Assembly (NCBI RefSeq): GCF_009569385.1 | Contig: NZ_WBOF01000001.1 | Span: 1,302,001-1,366,000 of the forward strand | Origin: Streptomyces kaniharaensis | GTDB taxonomy: Bacteria > Actinomycetota > Actinomycetes > Streptomycetales > Streptomycetaceae | Direction: 5' to 3' | DNA length: 64,000 bases | In this document: positions 1 through 9,558 of the stretch, piece by piece | Layout of the letters: each line of letters starts with the position of its first letter | How positions within the stretch are numbered: the stretch's first letter is position 1 | Made by a program: the position numbers and the translations under genes | Notes under the pieces: generated by a model | Databases searched by the model: none | What the model was told of the DNA's origin: nothing | What the model saw: only the letters and a program-made list of their open reading frames with translations

Positions 1-36
1 GCTCCCCGGGAACGGTCCGTAGATGTCGTTCGTCAT
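1..36 (-). CDS. Start of next dcw-cluster gene (partial, probably ylmE/yggS type)
   Basis: An ATG at 36-34 shares its A with the TGA of the preceding gene (TGATG), the same coupling used through this cluster. Only twelve codons ([12 protein letters not shown]) fall inside the window, so the product cannot be read. In Streptomyces the gene after the pgeF homologue is usually ylmE, a YggS-type PLP-binding protein, followed by sepF. That identity is an expectation from gene order only. Confidence 0.4.
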   Translation of the reverse strand, partial: MTNDIYGPFPGS

Positions 37-767
37 CAGTGATCAGAGCCCAACCAGACGTAGCTCGCGAGCCGGCCCGTGCGCTGCTCGCGGCGATAGG
101 AGTAGTGATCGGCGGATTCGAGGGTGCAGACCGGTGATCGCATCACCTCGGTGACACCCGCCGCGGCCAGCTGGGCCGCCACTCCCTCCGGCACGTCCAG
201 GGCCGGCGTCCCCCACGAGGTCTCGGCGAAGGCGGCGGGCACCGCCGAGGCGACCTCGGCGCGCAGTCCGGCCGGCACCTCGTAGCAGCGGCCGCACACC
301 GCGGGGCCGGTGGCGGCGACGATCCGGCCGGGCTCTGCGCCCAGCTCGGCCATCGCCCGGACCACCGCGGGCACCACTCCGGCCGCGAGCCCGGGCCGGC
401 CCGCGTGGGCCGCACCCACCACGCCCGCCACCGGGTCCGCCAGCAGCACCGGGGTGCAGTCGGCGGTCAGCACCGCGAGCGCGAGCGGCCGGCCGGTGAC
501 CACCGCATCCACGGTCGGGGCCTCCCCCAGCGGCTGGCGCTCCGTCACCACGGCGACGTCGGCGCCGTGCACCTGGTTCATCCAGACCACGTCGGCCGGG
601 TCCAGCCCGAGCTCACGGGCGGCGATCGCCCGGTTCTCCCGGACCGCCTCCGGGTCGTCCCCCACCGCGCCGCCGAGGTTGAGCTCCCCGTACGGCGAAG
701 TGCTCACCCCGCCCCACCGGTCGGTGAAGGCGAAGTGAGCACCATCGCGTACCGCGTGATCGATCAC
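36..767 (-). CDS. pgeF: Polyphenol oxidase / purine nucleoside phosphorylase family protein (YlmD/YfiH/LACC1)
   Basis: 243 aa, full length for the YlmD/YfiH family, a copper/zinc protein described variously as a multicopper-oxidase-like laccase, a nucleoside phosphorylase and a peptidoglycan-editing factor. Conserved elements are visible in order: MNQVHGADV near 65, [12 protein letters not shown] near 100, GAAHAGRPG near 117 and the C-terminal [11 protein letters not shown]. These carry the His and Cys metal ligands. The ATG at 767 overlaps the ftsZ stop by four bases (ATGA), so it is translated as part of the ftsZ transcript. The family position directly after ftsZ is conserved in Actinobacteria and Firmicutes. 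The exact in vivo substrate is unsettled. Confidence 0.9.
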   Translation of the reverse strand: MIDHAVRDGAHFAFTDRWGGVSTSPYGELNLGGAVGDDPEAVRENRAIAARELGLDPADVVWMNQVHGADVAVVTERQPLGEAPTVDAVVTGRPLALAVLTADCTPVLLADPVAGVVGAAHAGRPGLAAGVVPAVVRAMAELGAEPGRIVAATGPAVCGRCYEVPAGLRAEVASAVPAAFAETSWGTPALDVPEGVAAQLAAAGVTEVMRSPVCTLESADHYSYRREQRTGRLASYVWLGSDH

Positions 768-1990
768 TTAAGGAAGTCCGGGACGTCGAGCTCCTCGGCC
801 GGGCTCTCCACGAACGGCTGCCGGGCCGGCTGCACCTGCGGCGGCACCGGGGCGGTGGTCGTGGTGGCCGGGGTGTCGGCCGAGCGCGCCGGCGCGGCGG
901 AGGTCTCGCCCTCCGAGCGGGACGTCACCGAGCCGATGCTCCCGTACGACGACCGGGAGGCCGGGCGCTCCGGGGCGGCCGACGACGTGGCCGGGGTGGC
1001 GGGGGTGGACTTGACCACCGGCTCACGGACGATGGCCGGCGGCTGGCCGCCGTCGAAGCCGGCCGCGATGACGGTGACCCGCACCTCGTCGCCGAGCGCG
1101 TCGTCGATGACCGCACCGAAGATGATGTTGGCCTCGGGGTGCGCGGCCTCGCTGACCAGCTGCGCGGACTCGTTGATCTCGAACAGGCCGAGGTCGGAGC
1201 CGCCGGAGATGGAGAGCAGCACACCGCGGGCGCCGTCGATCGAGGCCTCCAGCAGCGGCGAGGAGATCGCCATCACGGCGGCGGCCTTGGCGCGGTCCTC
1301 GCCGCGGGCCGAGCCGATGCCCATGAGCGCGGAGCCGGCGTCCGACATGACGGACTTGACGTCGGCGAAGTCCAGGTTGATCAGACCCGGGGTGGTGATC
1401 AGGTCGGTGATGCCCTGGACACCGGAGAGCAGGACCTGGTCGGCCGAGCGGAACGCGTCCAGCACGCTGACCTGGCGGTCCGAGATGGACAGCAGCCGGT
1501 CGTTGGGGATCACGATGAGGGTGTCGACCTCTTCGCGCAGGCTCGCGATGCCGTCCTCGGCCTGGTTGGCACGGCGCCGGCCCTCGAAGGTGAAGGGGCG
1601 GGTGACCACGCCGATGGTCAGTGCGCCGAGCGAGCGGGCGATGTTGGCGACGACGGGCGCGCCGCCCGTGCCCGTGCCACCCCCCTCGCCCGCGGTGACG
1701 AAGACCATGTCGGCCCCCTTGAGGACCTCCTCGATCTCCTCGCGGTGGTCCTCGGCGGCCTTGCGGCCGACCTCGGGGTTGGCTCCGGCGCCGAGGCCCC
1801 GGGTGAGTTCACGGCCCACATCGAGCTTGACGTCGGCGTCGCTCATGAGGAGGGCCTGCGCATCGGTGTTGATCGCGATGAACTCGACGCCCTTGAGACC
1901 GACCTCGATCATCCGGTTGATGGCGTTGACACCACCGCCGCCGATACCGACGACCTTGATGACTGCGAGGTAGTTCTGCGGTGCTGCCAC
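764..1990 (-). CDS. ftsZ: Cell division protein FtsZ
   Basis: 408 aa tubulin-like GTPase that forms the Z-ring or, in streptomycetes, the sporulation Z-ladders. The GTG at 1990 gives the standard streptomycete N-terminus ([15 protein letters not shown]) and has a GAGAGG ribosome site; upstream in-frame codons are leader. Seen: P-loop-like [11 protein letters not shown] near 18, tubulin signature [12 protein letters not shown] near 103, T7 synergy region [11 protein letters not shown] near 205, then a low-complexity linker from about 318 and the conserved C-terminal tail DVPDFLK that binds SepF and other partners. A 363-base non-coding region separates it from ftsQ, so it can be transcribed apart from the cluster; its stop overlaps pgeF. 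Confidence 0.99.
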   Translation of the reverse strand: MAAPQNYLAVIKVVGIGGGGVNAINRMIEVGLKGVEFIAINTDAQALLMSDADVKLDVGRELTRGLGAGANPEVGRKAAEDHREEIEEVLKGADMVFVTAGEGGGTGTGGAPVVANIARSLGALTIGVVTRPFTFEGRRRANQAEDGIASLREEVDTLIVIPNDRLLSISDRQVSVLDAFRSADQVLLSGVQGITDLITTPGLINLDFADVKSVMSDAGSALMGIGSARGEDRAKAAAVMAISSPLLEASIDGARGVLLSISGGSDLGLFEINESAQLVSEAAHPEANIIFGAVIDDALGDEVRVTVIAAGFDGGQPPAIVREPVVKSTPATPATSSAAPERPASRSSYGSIGSVTSRSEGETSAAPARSADTPATTTTAPVPPQVQPARQPFVESPAEELDVPDFLK

Positions 1991-2353
1991 GTCGAAGGCC
2001 TCTCGCCTCGAATTTCCGGGTCGGCCCGGCCCGATGAGGGCCCGTACCGACGGATGTCGATGGGGAGGGAGCCTGGTTTCTGACTGAATGTCCGAAATGC
2101 CGACCGCCGACCCCAACCCTAAACTTGACCTTTAGGGTTAGTCCTGTGCCTCCGTCACATCACCAGGGGGCACAGTCTGGTGACACAGGACACTAGGTGG
2201 CTCCGGGCACGTGTTTCAACGAACACGCCGAGCTTCCCTTTTTCTTTTGAGCCTATGTGATCATCGACCGGCATATGAAACCGGGGTGACCACCAAGGGT
2301 CGGGCCGACAGTCGAAGGCGTCAACCCCTCCCTCAGCCACAGAACTTACCGGA
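1991..2353 (-). promoter_or_regulatory. ftsZ upstream regulatory region
   Basis: No gene here. It holds a perfect 9-bp inverted repeat AACCCTAAA/TTTAGGGTT at 2115-2139, which contains a minus-strand TAGGGT that fits the TANNNT -10 pattern; a second inverted repeat TCACCAG/CTGGTGA at 2160-2183; and two GACAC pentamers at 2182-2186 and 2189-2193, the core motif known for the sporulation regulator WhiA. ftsZ promoters of streptomycetes are known to include a developmentally controlled one. Which of these elements act here is inferred, not shown. Confidence 0.6.
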
Positions 2354-3130
2354 TCATCCCGACACCGCCGGCGCGTCCGGAGCACTCACGTCGTAGTTCG
2401 TACCCTTCTGACTCATCAGCGCCAGCAGCACCCGGGCCTTCCGGTCGTTCTGCTCCGGACTCCCCCAGCGCACCGTCGCACCCCCGCTGAGCTGCAGTTC
2501 GATGTCGTCGTACGAGTGCACCAGCAGCGCGCCGGCCCGCTGGGCGACCTCGGCCGGAAGCCCGGCGGCCACCGACACGGCGCCCTGCACCAGCTGCGGA
2601 CGGGAGATCACCCCGTCGACATCGTTCGCCTGCTGACTGAGTTGCAGCTGCACCACCGGTACCCCCGCCGGCGGGGCGGCCTCGGTGGCGAAGCTCACGC
2701 CGCCGGCATCCACCTGGGTGAACTGGCCGTCCTCCCCCTTGACGGCGGCCACCGCCCTGCGCTGGGTGACCTTCACCTGCAGCGTGTGCGGCCAGCCTCG
2801 CCAGACCTCGGCCCCGGCCACCCGCGGGATGGCCTCCACCCGGTGCCGGACGGCGTCCAGGTCCACGCGGGCCAGCGGGCCGTCGCCGACCCCGCCGATC
2901 GCCTCGCGGACCTGGTCCGCCGTCAGCCGGTCGTCGGCGGTTCCCTGGACGGCGACCTCGCGCACGTCCAGCACCGACGAGAAGAAGACCAGCCAGGCCA
3001 GCACGCCGACCACCGTGGCACCGAGCACGCTCAGCACCACGACGCCCCGTCGGGAGAGCCGGAGCCGGGGAGCGTGCTCCTCGGCCTCCAGCTCCTCCTC
3101 CAGGGGGTCGGCGAGCCGGCCGTCAGCCAC
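2354..3130 (-). CDS. ftsQ: Cell division protein FtsQ/DivIB
   Basis: 258 aa bitopic divisome protein. Acidic cytoplasmic N-terminus (about 1-28), one membrane helix (about 30-52, VVVLSVLGATVVGVLAWLVF), then a POTRA domain beginning LDVREVAVQG near 54, with the typical IPRVAGAEVWRGWPHTLQVKV segment near 100-120, and a FtsQ beta domain to the end. FtsQ links FtsL, FtsB-like proteins and FtsW/FtsI at the septum. Its start overlaps the murG stop by eight bases, so it is translationally coupled; ftsZ follows after the promoter region. Confidence 0.96.
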   Translation of the reverse strand: MADGRLADPLEEELEAEEHAPRLRLSRRGVVVLSVLGATVVGVLAWLVFFSSVLDVREVAVQGTADDRLTADQVREAIGGVGDGPLARVDLDAVRHRVEAIPRVAGAEVWRGWPHTLQVKVTQRRAVAAVKGEDGQFTQVDAGGVSFATEAAPPAGVPVVQLQLSQQANDVDGVISRPQLVQGAVSVAAGLPAEVAQRAGALLVHSYDDIELQLSGGATVRWGSPEQNDRKARVLLALMSQKGTNYDVSAPDAPAVSG

Positions 3131-4229
3131 GGCCGCGACCGCCGCGGGAGGCCTCGATCGCCTCGTAGACCATGCCGACCAGCAGCTCGTCGGCGTCCCG
3201 GCGGCCGAACTCGGCGGCGGCCCGGCTCATGTCCCACAGCTTCTGCGGGTCGGTGAGCACCGGCAGCACGTTCTGCAGCACCCAGTCCGCGGTCAGCTCG
3301 GCGTCGTCCACCAGCAGACCGCCGCCGGCCTTGACCATCGGCTGGGCGTTCAGCCGCTGCTCGCCGTTGCCGATCGGCAGCGGGACGAAGGCGGCGGGCA
3401 GCCCGACGGCCGCCAGCTCGGCCACCGTCATGGCGCCGGCCCGGCAGAGCATCAGGTCGGCGGCGGCGTAGGCGAGGTCCATCCGGTCGACGTACGGCAC
3501 CACGCGGTACGGCGGCATCCCGGGGACGTCCTGCACCTGCGGCAGCTCGTTCTTCGGGCCGACCGCGTGCAGGATCTGCACGCCGTACTGCTGGAGCCGC
3601 GGGGCGATCGCCGTGACGGTCTCGTTCAGCCGGCGCGCGCCCTGGGAGCCGCCGGAGACCAGCAGGGTGGGCAGCCGCTGGTCGAGGCCGAAGTACTGCC
3701 GGGCCTCCGGGCGGGCCGCGTTGCGGTCCAGGGTGGCGATGGTCCGGCGCAGCGGGATGCCGATGTACCGGGAGTCGCGCAGCTTGCTGTCCGGGGTGGA
3801 GACGGCGACGAAGTCGGTGTAGCGCGCGCCGATCTTGTTGGCCAGGCCCGGGCGGGCGTTGGCCTCGTGCACCACGATCGGCACGCCGGCCCGCTTGGCG
3901 GCCAGGTAGGCCGGCATCGCGACGTAGCCGCCGAAGCCGACCACGGCGTCGGCGTTGACCCGCTCGATGATCTCCTGGGCGGCCCGGACGGTGCCGCGCA
4001 GCCGGCCCGGGACGGTGATCAGCTCGGGGGTGGGCTTGCGGGGCAGCGGGACGGCCGGGATGAGCTCCAGCTGGTAGCCGCGCTCGGGCACCAGCCGGGT
4101 CTCCAGACCGCGCTCGGTGCCCAGGGCGGTGATCCCGATGGACGGGTCGTGCCTGCGAAGGGCGTCCGCGAGCGCCATGGCCGGCTCGATGTGACCGGCG
4201 GTCCCCCCGCCGGCGAGTACGACATGCAC
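3123..4229 (-). CDS. murG: UDP-GlcNAc:undecaprenyl-PP-MurNAc-pentapeptide transferase MurG
   Basis: 368 aa GT28 glycosyltransferase, membrane-associated on the inner face, making lipid II from lipid I. Seen: GGGTAGH at 7-13, the first G-loop; VVGFGGYVAMPAYLAA near 95; VSGGSQGARRLNE near 190, the second G-loop; and LMCRAGAMTVAELAAVGLPA near 260-280, the UDP-GlcNAc binding helix (E at about 269). Length is normal. The start is six bases after the ftsW stop, and its end overlaps ftsQ. Confidence 0.98.
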   Translation of the reverse strand: MHVVLAGGGTAGHIEPAMALADALRRHDPSIGITALGTERGLETRLVPERGYQLELIPAVPLPRKPTPELITVPGRLRGTVRAAQEIIERVNADAVVGFGGYVAMPAYLAAKRAGVPIVVHEANARPGLANKIGARYTDFVAVSTPDSKLRDSRYIGIPLRRTIATLDRNAARPEARQYFGLDQRLPTLLVSGGSQGARRLNETVTAIAPRLQQYGVQILHAVGPKNELPQVQDVPGMPPYRVVPYVDRMDLAYAAADLMLCRAGAMTVAELAAVGLPAAFVPLPIGNGEQRLNAQPMVKAGGGLLVDDAELTADWVLQNVLPVLTDPQKLWDMSRAAAEFGRRDADELLVGMVYEAIEASRGGRGRG

Positions 4230-4235
4230 CGAAAT

Positions 4236-5618
4236 TCACCGCTCCCTGCGTGCCGGCCCGGGGGCCGGGCGCGCTGTGGTTCGTCGTCGTGGCAGCACCC
4301 GGGCCAGTCGTCTCCTGATCCGGGAGTTCTTGCTCCGGGCGGCCAGGGCCGCCTTCGCGCCCGAGGTGCTGCGTGCGAGGCAGAGCAGCACACCGATCGC
4401 GGACATGGCCGACAGCATGGCGGAACCGCCGTAGGAGAACAGCGGGAGCGGGACGCCCGCGATGGGCAGCAGTCCCAGCGCCGACCCCAGGTTGATCACG
4501 GCCTGCGCCGTGATCCAGGTGGTGGCGGCTCCCGCGGCGTACCTGACGAAGGAGTCCTTCGTACCGATGGCCACACGGATACCCGCGTAGCCTAGTGCCG
4601 CGAAGAGACCGATCACCGACAGCGTCCCCACCAGGCCCAGTTCCTCGCCGGTCGCGGCGAAGATGAAGTCGGTGTGCGCCTCGGGCAGCTGGCCCCATTT
4701 CTCGACGCCGGCGCCGAGGCCGGCGCCGAAACCGCCGCCGAGCGCGAACGAGTAGACGCCGTGCAGGGCCTGGAAGCAGGCTCCCTCGGGGTCGAGCTTG
4801 GTGACCCCGATGCAGGCCAGGCGCTCCGCCCGGTGCGGGACGGTGACCACCAGGGCGGTGCAGACGACGACGGCCACGCCCAGGGTGGCCACGAACAGCC
4901 GCAGCGGCGCGCCGACCATCCAGAGCAGCGCGAACAGCATGGCCACCAGGATCATCGAGGTGCCCATGTCGCCGCCGAGCATGATCAGCGCGAGCAGCAG
5001 CAGGGCGCCCGGCACGAGCGGGACGAGCAGGTGCTTCCAGGTGGTGAGGGTGCCGGCCCGCTGCTTGCGGGCGAGCAGGTCGGCGCCCCAGAGCACCAGC
5101 GCGAGCTTGGCGAACTCGGAGGGCTGGAACTGGAAGAACCCGAAGTCCAGCCAGTTCTGGTTGCCGTTGATCCGCACACCGACGCCGGGCACGGCGACCA
5201 GCGCGAGCGCGCCGATCACCCCGATCATCACCGGGTAGACGATCACCCGCAGCACCGCCACCGGGACGGCCGCGAAGCCGATCAGCAGGACCAGGCCGAG
5301 GATGGCCGCGATCAGCTGTTTGAGGAAGTAGTACTGCGCCGAGTGGTGCTGGCCCAGGGCGAGGATCTGCGAGGCAGAGAAGACCATCATCAGGCCGAGC
5401 ACCAGTAGCAGCAGCGTCGTGCCGACGATCAGCAGGTAGGGCGTGAGCGGCCGGTCCAGCCAGTACCGCACCCGGGCCCTGAGGGCACCGAGACGGCCCA
5501 GCGGACCGGCCGACTTGTACTTCGTCGTGGTGGCGGAGATCACGCGCCACGGCTCGGCGGCGCCCCGTTCCGGCGCGCTCGAGTCCGCCCTGCCCTGCCC
5601 CGCCAACTCCCCGCTCAC
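4236..5618 (-). CDS. ftsW: Septal peptidoglycan polymerase FtsW (SEDS family)
   Basis: 460 aa SEDS glycosyltransferase with about ten membrane helices from residue 60 to 415. Family marks: GLMMVFSAS near 75, INGNQNWLDFG and FQFQPSEFAKLALV near 150-172, GDMGTSMI near 215, the large extracellular loop with KWGQLPEAHTDFIFAATGEELG near 305, and PLPLFSYGGSAML near 385. It works with the class B PBP encoded upstream. N-terminal 50 residues are hydrophilic and the start could be further inside (for example at one of the later in-frame GTG codons); the C-terminal tail is Arg-rich. Confidence 0.97.
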   Translation of the reverse strand: MSGELAGQGRADSSAPERGAAEPWRVISATTTKYKSAGPLGRLGALRARVRYWLDRPLTPYLLIVGTTLLLLVLGLMMVFSASQILALGQHHSAQYYFLKQLIAAILGLVLLIGFAAVPVAVLRVIVYPVMIGVIGALALVAVPGVGVRINGNQNWLDFGFFQFQPSEFAKLALVLWGADLLARKQRAGTLTTWKHLLVPLVPGALLLLALIMLGGDMGTSMILVAMLFALLWMVGAPLRLFVATLGVAVVVCTALVVTVPHRAERLACIGVTKLDPEGACFQALHGVYSFALGGGFGAGLGAGVEKWGQLPEAHTDFIFAATGEELGLVGTLSVIGLFAALGYAGIRVAIGTKDSFVRYAAGAATTWITAQAVINLGSALGLLPIAGVPLPLFSYGGSAMLSAMSAIGVLLCLARSTSGAKAALAARSKNSRIRRRLARVLPRRRTTARPAPGPARRER

Positions 5619-5648
5619 TCTCTTCGAACAACGCCCCGGCCGGGCCCG

Positions 5649-7097
5649 CTACCCGTGCGCCAGCTCCCGGACGGCGGCGGCGAAGAGGTCTCCGCGCTCG
5701 CCGTAGTTGGTGAACATGTCCATCGAGGCGCAGGCCGGGGCCAGCAGCACCGTGTCACCCGGCTGGGCGAGCGAGGCGGCCGTCCGGACCACCTCGGTCA
5801 TCGCCACCGCGCCAGTCTGGCCCTCGGCCGCCTCGATCACCGGGACATCCGGCGCGTGTCGGGCCAGTGCCTCCCGGATCAGCGCGCGGTCCTCGCCGAT
5901 CAGCACGGCCGCCCGCAGCCGCTCGGCCGCGCCCTGGACCAGGTCGTCGAAGGTCGCGCCCTTGGCCAGGCCGCCGGCGATCCAGACGATCGGCCGGTAG
6001 GCGGCCAGCGAGGCCGCGGCGGCGTGGGTGTTGGTGGCCTTGGAGTCGTCGATCCAGGTGACCTCGCCGACCACGCCGACCTCGGCGATCCGGTGGGCGT
6101 CCGGGCGGAAGGCGCGCAGGCCCTCCCGGACGGCCTTCGGCTCGACCCCGTAGGAGCGGGCCAGCGCCGCCGCGGCGAGCGCGTTGGTGATGTTGTGCGG
6201 GGCCGGCGGGAACACGTCCTCGACGGAGCCCAGCTCGGCGGCGTTCTTGGCCCGGTCGGACACGAACGCGCGGTCCACCAGCAGCCCGTCCACGACGCCG
6301 AAGTTCGACGGGCCGGGCGAGCCGAGGCCGAAGCCGATCGCCCGGCAGCCCTCCTCGACGTCGGCCTCGCGGACCAGCGCCTCCGTGGCCGGGTCGGCCA
6401 GGTTGTAGACGCAGGCGACGACGTTGCCCTCGTAGATCCGGCCCTTGGCGGCGGCGTACGCCTCCATCGAGCCGTGCCAGTCGAGGTGGTCGGGCGCCAG
6501 GTTGAGCACGGCCGCCGAGTACGGGCGCAGCGAGGGCGCCCAGTGCAGCTGGTAGCTGGAGAGCTCGACGGCGAGGACGTCGTACGGCTCCTCGGCGAGC
6601 ACCGCGTCCAGCACCGAGACGCCGACGTTGCCGACGGCGGCGGTGCGCCTGCCGGCCGCGGTGAGGATCGAGGCGAGCATCTGGACGGTGGTGGTCTTGC
6701 CGTTGGTGCCGGTGACGGCCAGCCAGGGGGCGGGCTCGCCGGTGGCCGGCAACGGCCTGCGCAGCCGCCAGGCGAGTTCGACGTCGCCCCAGACCGGGAC
6801 GCCGGCCGCGTCGGCGGTGGCGAACAGCGGGCTGCTCGGCGGCCAGCCGGGCGAGGTGACGATCAGCCGGGTGCCCTCGGGCAGGCTGTCGCCGTCGCCG
6901 AGGCGCACCGCGATGCCCTGGGCCTCCAGTTCGGCGGCGCGGGCCTTCAGGCCGTCGCCGCTGCCGCCGTCGACGACGGTGACGCGGGCGCCGAGGCCGT
7001 GCAGGACGCGCGCGGCACTGATGCCCGAGACGCCGAGCCCGGCGACGACGACCGGCAGGTCCTCGAACCCCGGCCCTGCCGGCTGCGAACTGGTCAT
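5649..7097 (-). CDS. murD: UDP-N-acetylmuramoyl-L-alanine--D-glutamate ligase MurD
   Basis: 482 aa cytoplasmic Mur ligase adding D-Glu. N-terminal Rossmann domain ([15 protein letters not shown] near 15), ATP P-loop [13 protein letters not shown] near 125-137, [12 protein letters not shown] near 210, and C-terminal domain with [12 protein letters not shown] near 345 and [11 protein letters not shown] near 455, all typical of MurD. I prefer the ATG at 7097 because it overlaps the mraY stop as ATGA; an in-frame ATG four codons earlier (7109) is possible. Neither has a strong ribosome site, consistent with coupling. Confidence 0.97.
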   Translation of the reverse strand: MTSSQPAGPGFEDLPVVVAGLGVSGISAARVLHGLGARVTVVDGGSGDGLKARAAELEAQGIAVRLGDGDSLPEGTRLIVTSPGWPPSSPLFATADAAGVPVWGDVELAWRLRRPLPATGEPAPWLAVTGTNGKTTTVQMLASILTAAGRRTAAVGNVGVSVLDAVLAEEPYDVLAVELSSYQLHWAPSLRPYSAAVLNLAPDHLDWHGSMEAYAAAKGRIYEGNVVACVYNLADPATEALVREADVEEGCRAIGFGLGSPGPSNFGVVDGLLVDRAFVSDRAKNAAELGSVEDVFPPAPHNITNALAAAALARSYGVEPKAVREGLRAFRPDAHRIAEVGVVGEVTWIDDSKATNTHAAAASLAAYRPIVWIAGGLAKGATFDDLVQGAAERLRAAVLIGEDRALIREALARHAPDVPVIEAAEGQTGAVAMTEVVRTAASLAQPGDTVLLAPACASMDMFTNYGERGDLFAAAVRELAHG

Positions 7098-8155
7098 CCG
7101 GTCACCCATCCCGCGTAGAAGAGGCCGAGGCCGACGGCCACGCAGAGGCCCTGGATGATCCAGAACCGGACGACGATCAGGACCTCGGTCCAGCCCTTGA
7201 GTTCGAAGTGGTGCTGCAGCGGTGCCATCTTGAAGACGCGCTTGCCGGTCATCCGGAAGGAGCCGACCTGGATGATCACCGACAGGGTGATGATCACGTA
7301 GAGGCCGCCGAGCAGCGCGACCAGCAGCTCGGTGCGGGAGCAGATCGCCAGGCCGGCCAGGGCGCCGCCGAGGGCGAGCGAGCCGGTGTCACCCATGAAG
7401 ATCTTGGCGGGCGAGGTGTTCCACCAGAGGAAGCCGAAGCAGGAGCCCATCAGGGCGGAGGCGACGACGGCGAGGTCCAGCGGGTCGCGGACGTCGTAGC
7501 AGTTGGCGGTCGCGGTGATGGTGTAGGCGCAGCTCTGGGTGTACTCCCAGATGCCGATGAAGGTGTAGGCGCCGAAGACCATCACCGACGCGCCGGTGGC
7601 GAGGCCGTCCAGACCGTCGGTGAGGTTCACGCCGTTCGACATCGCGGCGATCATGAAGTAGGCGAAGATGACGAACAGCACGGGGCCGATCGACCAGCCG
7701 TAGTCCCGGACGAAGGACAGGTGCTGGGAGGCCGGGGCGAGCCCGCGGTCGTCCTGGAACTGCAGCGCCAGGACGGCGAACCCGAGGCCGACGATGGACT
7801 GGCCCGCCAGCTTCGCCTTGGCCCGCAGACCCAGCGAGCGGCGCTTGACCACCTTGATGAAGTCGTCCAGGAAGCCGACCAGGCCGAGGCCCGCGGTCAG
7901 GAAGAGCACCAGCAGTCCGGAGACCGTCGGGCTCTCGCCCGTTATCGCCTTGGTGGCGAAGTAGGCGATCAGGGTCGCCAGGATGAAGGCGATGCCGCCC
8001 ATGGTGGGCGTGCCCTTCTTGCTGTGGTGCGCCTTCGGGCCGTCGTCACGGATGTACTGGCCGTAGCCGTGCTTGGCGAGCAGCTTGATCAGGGCGGGGG
8101 TGCCGAGCAGCGACAGGACCAGGCCGATCATGCCGGAGAACAGGATCTGCTTCAT
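7094..8155 (-). CDS. mraY: Phospho-N-acetylmuramoyl-pentapeptide-transferase MraY
   Basis: 353 aa polytopic enzyme making lipid I from UDP-MurNAc-pentapeptide and undecaprenyl phosphate; about ten membrane helices. Motifs: GTPTMGG near 48, FLDDFIKV near 95 (the DD pair), [10 protein letters not shown] near 185, [12 protein letters not shown] near 260, and [10 protein letters not shown] near 318, all active-site regions of the family. The ATG at 8155 shares its A with the murF stop (TGATG); the GTG three bases earlier (8158, GTGA overlap) is an alternative. Confidence 0.98.
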   Translation of the reverse strand: MKQILFSGMIGLVLSLLGTPALIKLLAKHGYGQYIRDDGPKAHHSKKGTPTMGGIAFILATLIAYFATKAITGESPTVSGLLVLFLTAGLGLVGFLDDFIKVVKRRSLGLRAKAKLAGQSIVGLGFAVLALQFQDDRGLAPASQHLSFVRDYGWSIGPVLFVIFAYFMIAAMSNGVNLTDGLDGLATGASVMVFGAYTFIGIWEYTQSCAYTITATANCYDVRDPLDLAVVASALMGSCFGFLWWNTSPAKIFMGDTGSLALGGALAGLAICSRTELLVALLGGLYVIITLSVIIQVGSFRMTGKRVFKMAPLQHHFELKGWTEVLIVVRFWIIQGLCVAVGLGLFYAGWVTG

Positions 8156-9558
8156 CACTCGGCCACACCGTCCGCGAGGAGGGCCTCGGCCACCTTCTCC
8201 AGCCCCACCGAACGGGAGGCCTTCACCAGGACCACATCCCCCGGCCGCAGCTGACTGCGCAGCAGTTCGACCGCCGCGTCCGCGTCGGACACCAGCACCG
8301 ACTCCTCACCCCACGAACCTTCGTTCCTCGCGCCGAGTTCCATGCAGGCCGCCTCGCGTCCGCCGACCGCCACCAGCTTGGTGACGTCCAGCCGTACCGC
8401 GAGCCGCCCGATGGCGTCGTGCTCGGCCAGGCTCTCCTCGCCGAGCTCCCGCATCTCGCCGAGCACCGCCCAGGTACGGCGGCGCTCCGGGCCGCGGCCC
8501 CCCATCGAGACCAGCGCCCGCAGCGCGGCCCTCATCGAGTCGGGGTTCGCGTTGTAGGCGTCGTTCACGACGGTGACACCATCGGCCCGGTCGACGACCT
8601 CCATGCGCCAGCGGGACAGCGCACCCGCCTCGCCCAGGGCTGCCGCGGTGTCGTCGACGGACATCCCGAGCTCCACCGCCACCGCGGCGGCGGCGAGGGC
8701 GTTCGAGACGTGGTGCTCACCGTACAGGCGCAGCTGCACGGGCGCGGAACCGGCTGGGGTGGTGAGCGTGAACGATGGCCGTCCGGTGGCATCCAGGCGA
8801 ACCTCCGTCGCCCGGACGTGGGCGTCCGGGGACTCCCCGAACAGGACCACCTTGGCCCGGGTCCGGGCGGCCATCGCGCGCACCAGGCGGTCGTCGGCGT
8901 TGAGGATCGCCGTGCCGTCCGCGGGCAGCGCCTCGACCAGCTCGCCCTTGGCCTCGGCGATCGCCTCCTGGGAGCCGAACTCGCCGACGTGCGCGGTGCC
9001 GACGTTCAGCACCAGGCCGATCCGGGGCGGGGTGATCGAGGTGAGGTACTCGATGTCGCCCTTGTGTCGGGCGCCCATCTCCATGACCAGGTGCCGGGTG
9101 CCGGGCTCGACCCGCAGCGCGGTCATCGGGTGGCCGATCTCGTTGTTGAGCGAGCCGGGCGGGTAGACGGTGTCGCCGTGGCGCTGGAGCAGCTGGGCGA
9201 TCAGGTCCTTGGTGCTGGTCTTGCCGGCCGAGCCGGTCAGCGCGACCACGGCGGTGGCCTCGGCGCGGGCGACCACGGTGCGGGCCAGCTTGCCGAGGGC
9301 GTCCACCACACTGTCGACCAGGACGGCGGGCACGCCGACCGGGCGGGAGGCCAGCACCGCGACGGCGCCGGCCTCGACCGCGGTGGCCGCGTAGTCGTGG
9401 CCGTCCACGTGCTCGCCGACGAAGGCCGCGAAGAGGCCGCCGGGGCGCACCTTCCGGGAGTCGACCTCGACCGGGCCGGTCACCAGGGTGTCGGGGTCGG
9501 CGCCGTCCAGGGTGCCCCCGACTGCTGCGGCCACCTCGGCGAGGGTCAGTGCGATCAC
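8155..9558 (-). CDS. murF: UDP-N-acetylmuramoyl-tripeptide--D-alanyl-D-alanine ligase MurF
   Basis: 467 aa Mur ligase adding D-Ala-D-Ala to complete the pentapeptide. The distinctive MurF P-loop [13 protein letters not shown] lies near 107; NEIGHPMT near 140 and [16 protein letters not shown] near 338 are typical of MurF. The protein is fused to neither Ddl nor another ligase. GTG start at 9558 overlaps the murE stop as GTGA, so the two ligases are co-translated; its own stop couples to mraY. Confidence 0.97.
   Translation of the reverse strand: MIALTLAEVAAAVGGTLDGADPDTLVTGPVEVDSRKVRPGGLFAAFVGEHVDGHDYAATAVEAGAVAVLASRPVGVPAVLVDSVVDALGKLARTVVARAEATAVVALTGSAGKTSTKDLIAQLLQRHGDTVYPPGSLNNEIGHPMTALRVEPGTRHLVMEMGARHKGDIEYLTSITPPRIGLVLNVGTAHVGEFGSQEAIAEAKGELVEALPADGTAILNADDRLVRAMAARTRAKVVLFGESPDAHVRATEVRLDATGRPSFTLTTPAGSAPVQLRLYGEHHVSNALAAAAVAVELGMSVDDTAAALGEAGALSRWRMEVVDRADGVTVVNDAYNANPDSMRAALRALVSMGGRGPERRRTWAVLGEMRELGEESLAEHDAIGRLAVRLDVTKLVAVGGREAACMELGARNEGSWGEESVLVSDADAAVELLRSQLRPGDVVLVKASRSVGLEKVAEALLADGVAE

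Noticed and set aside
3031..5631. 866-codon minus-strand frame across ftsW and murG
   Set aside because: Second frame of real genes; Arg/Pro/Gly-rich with no domain.
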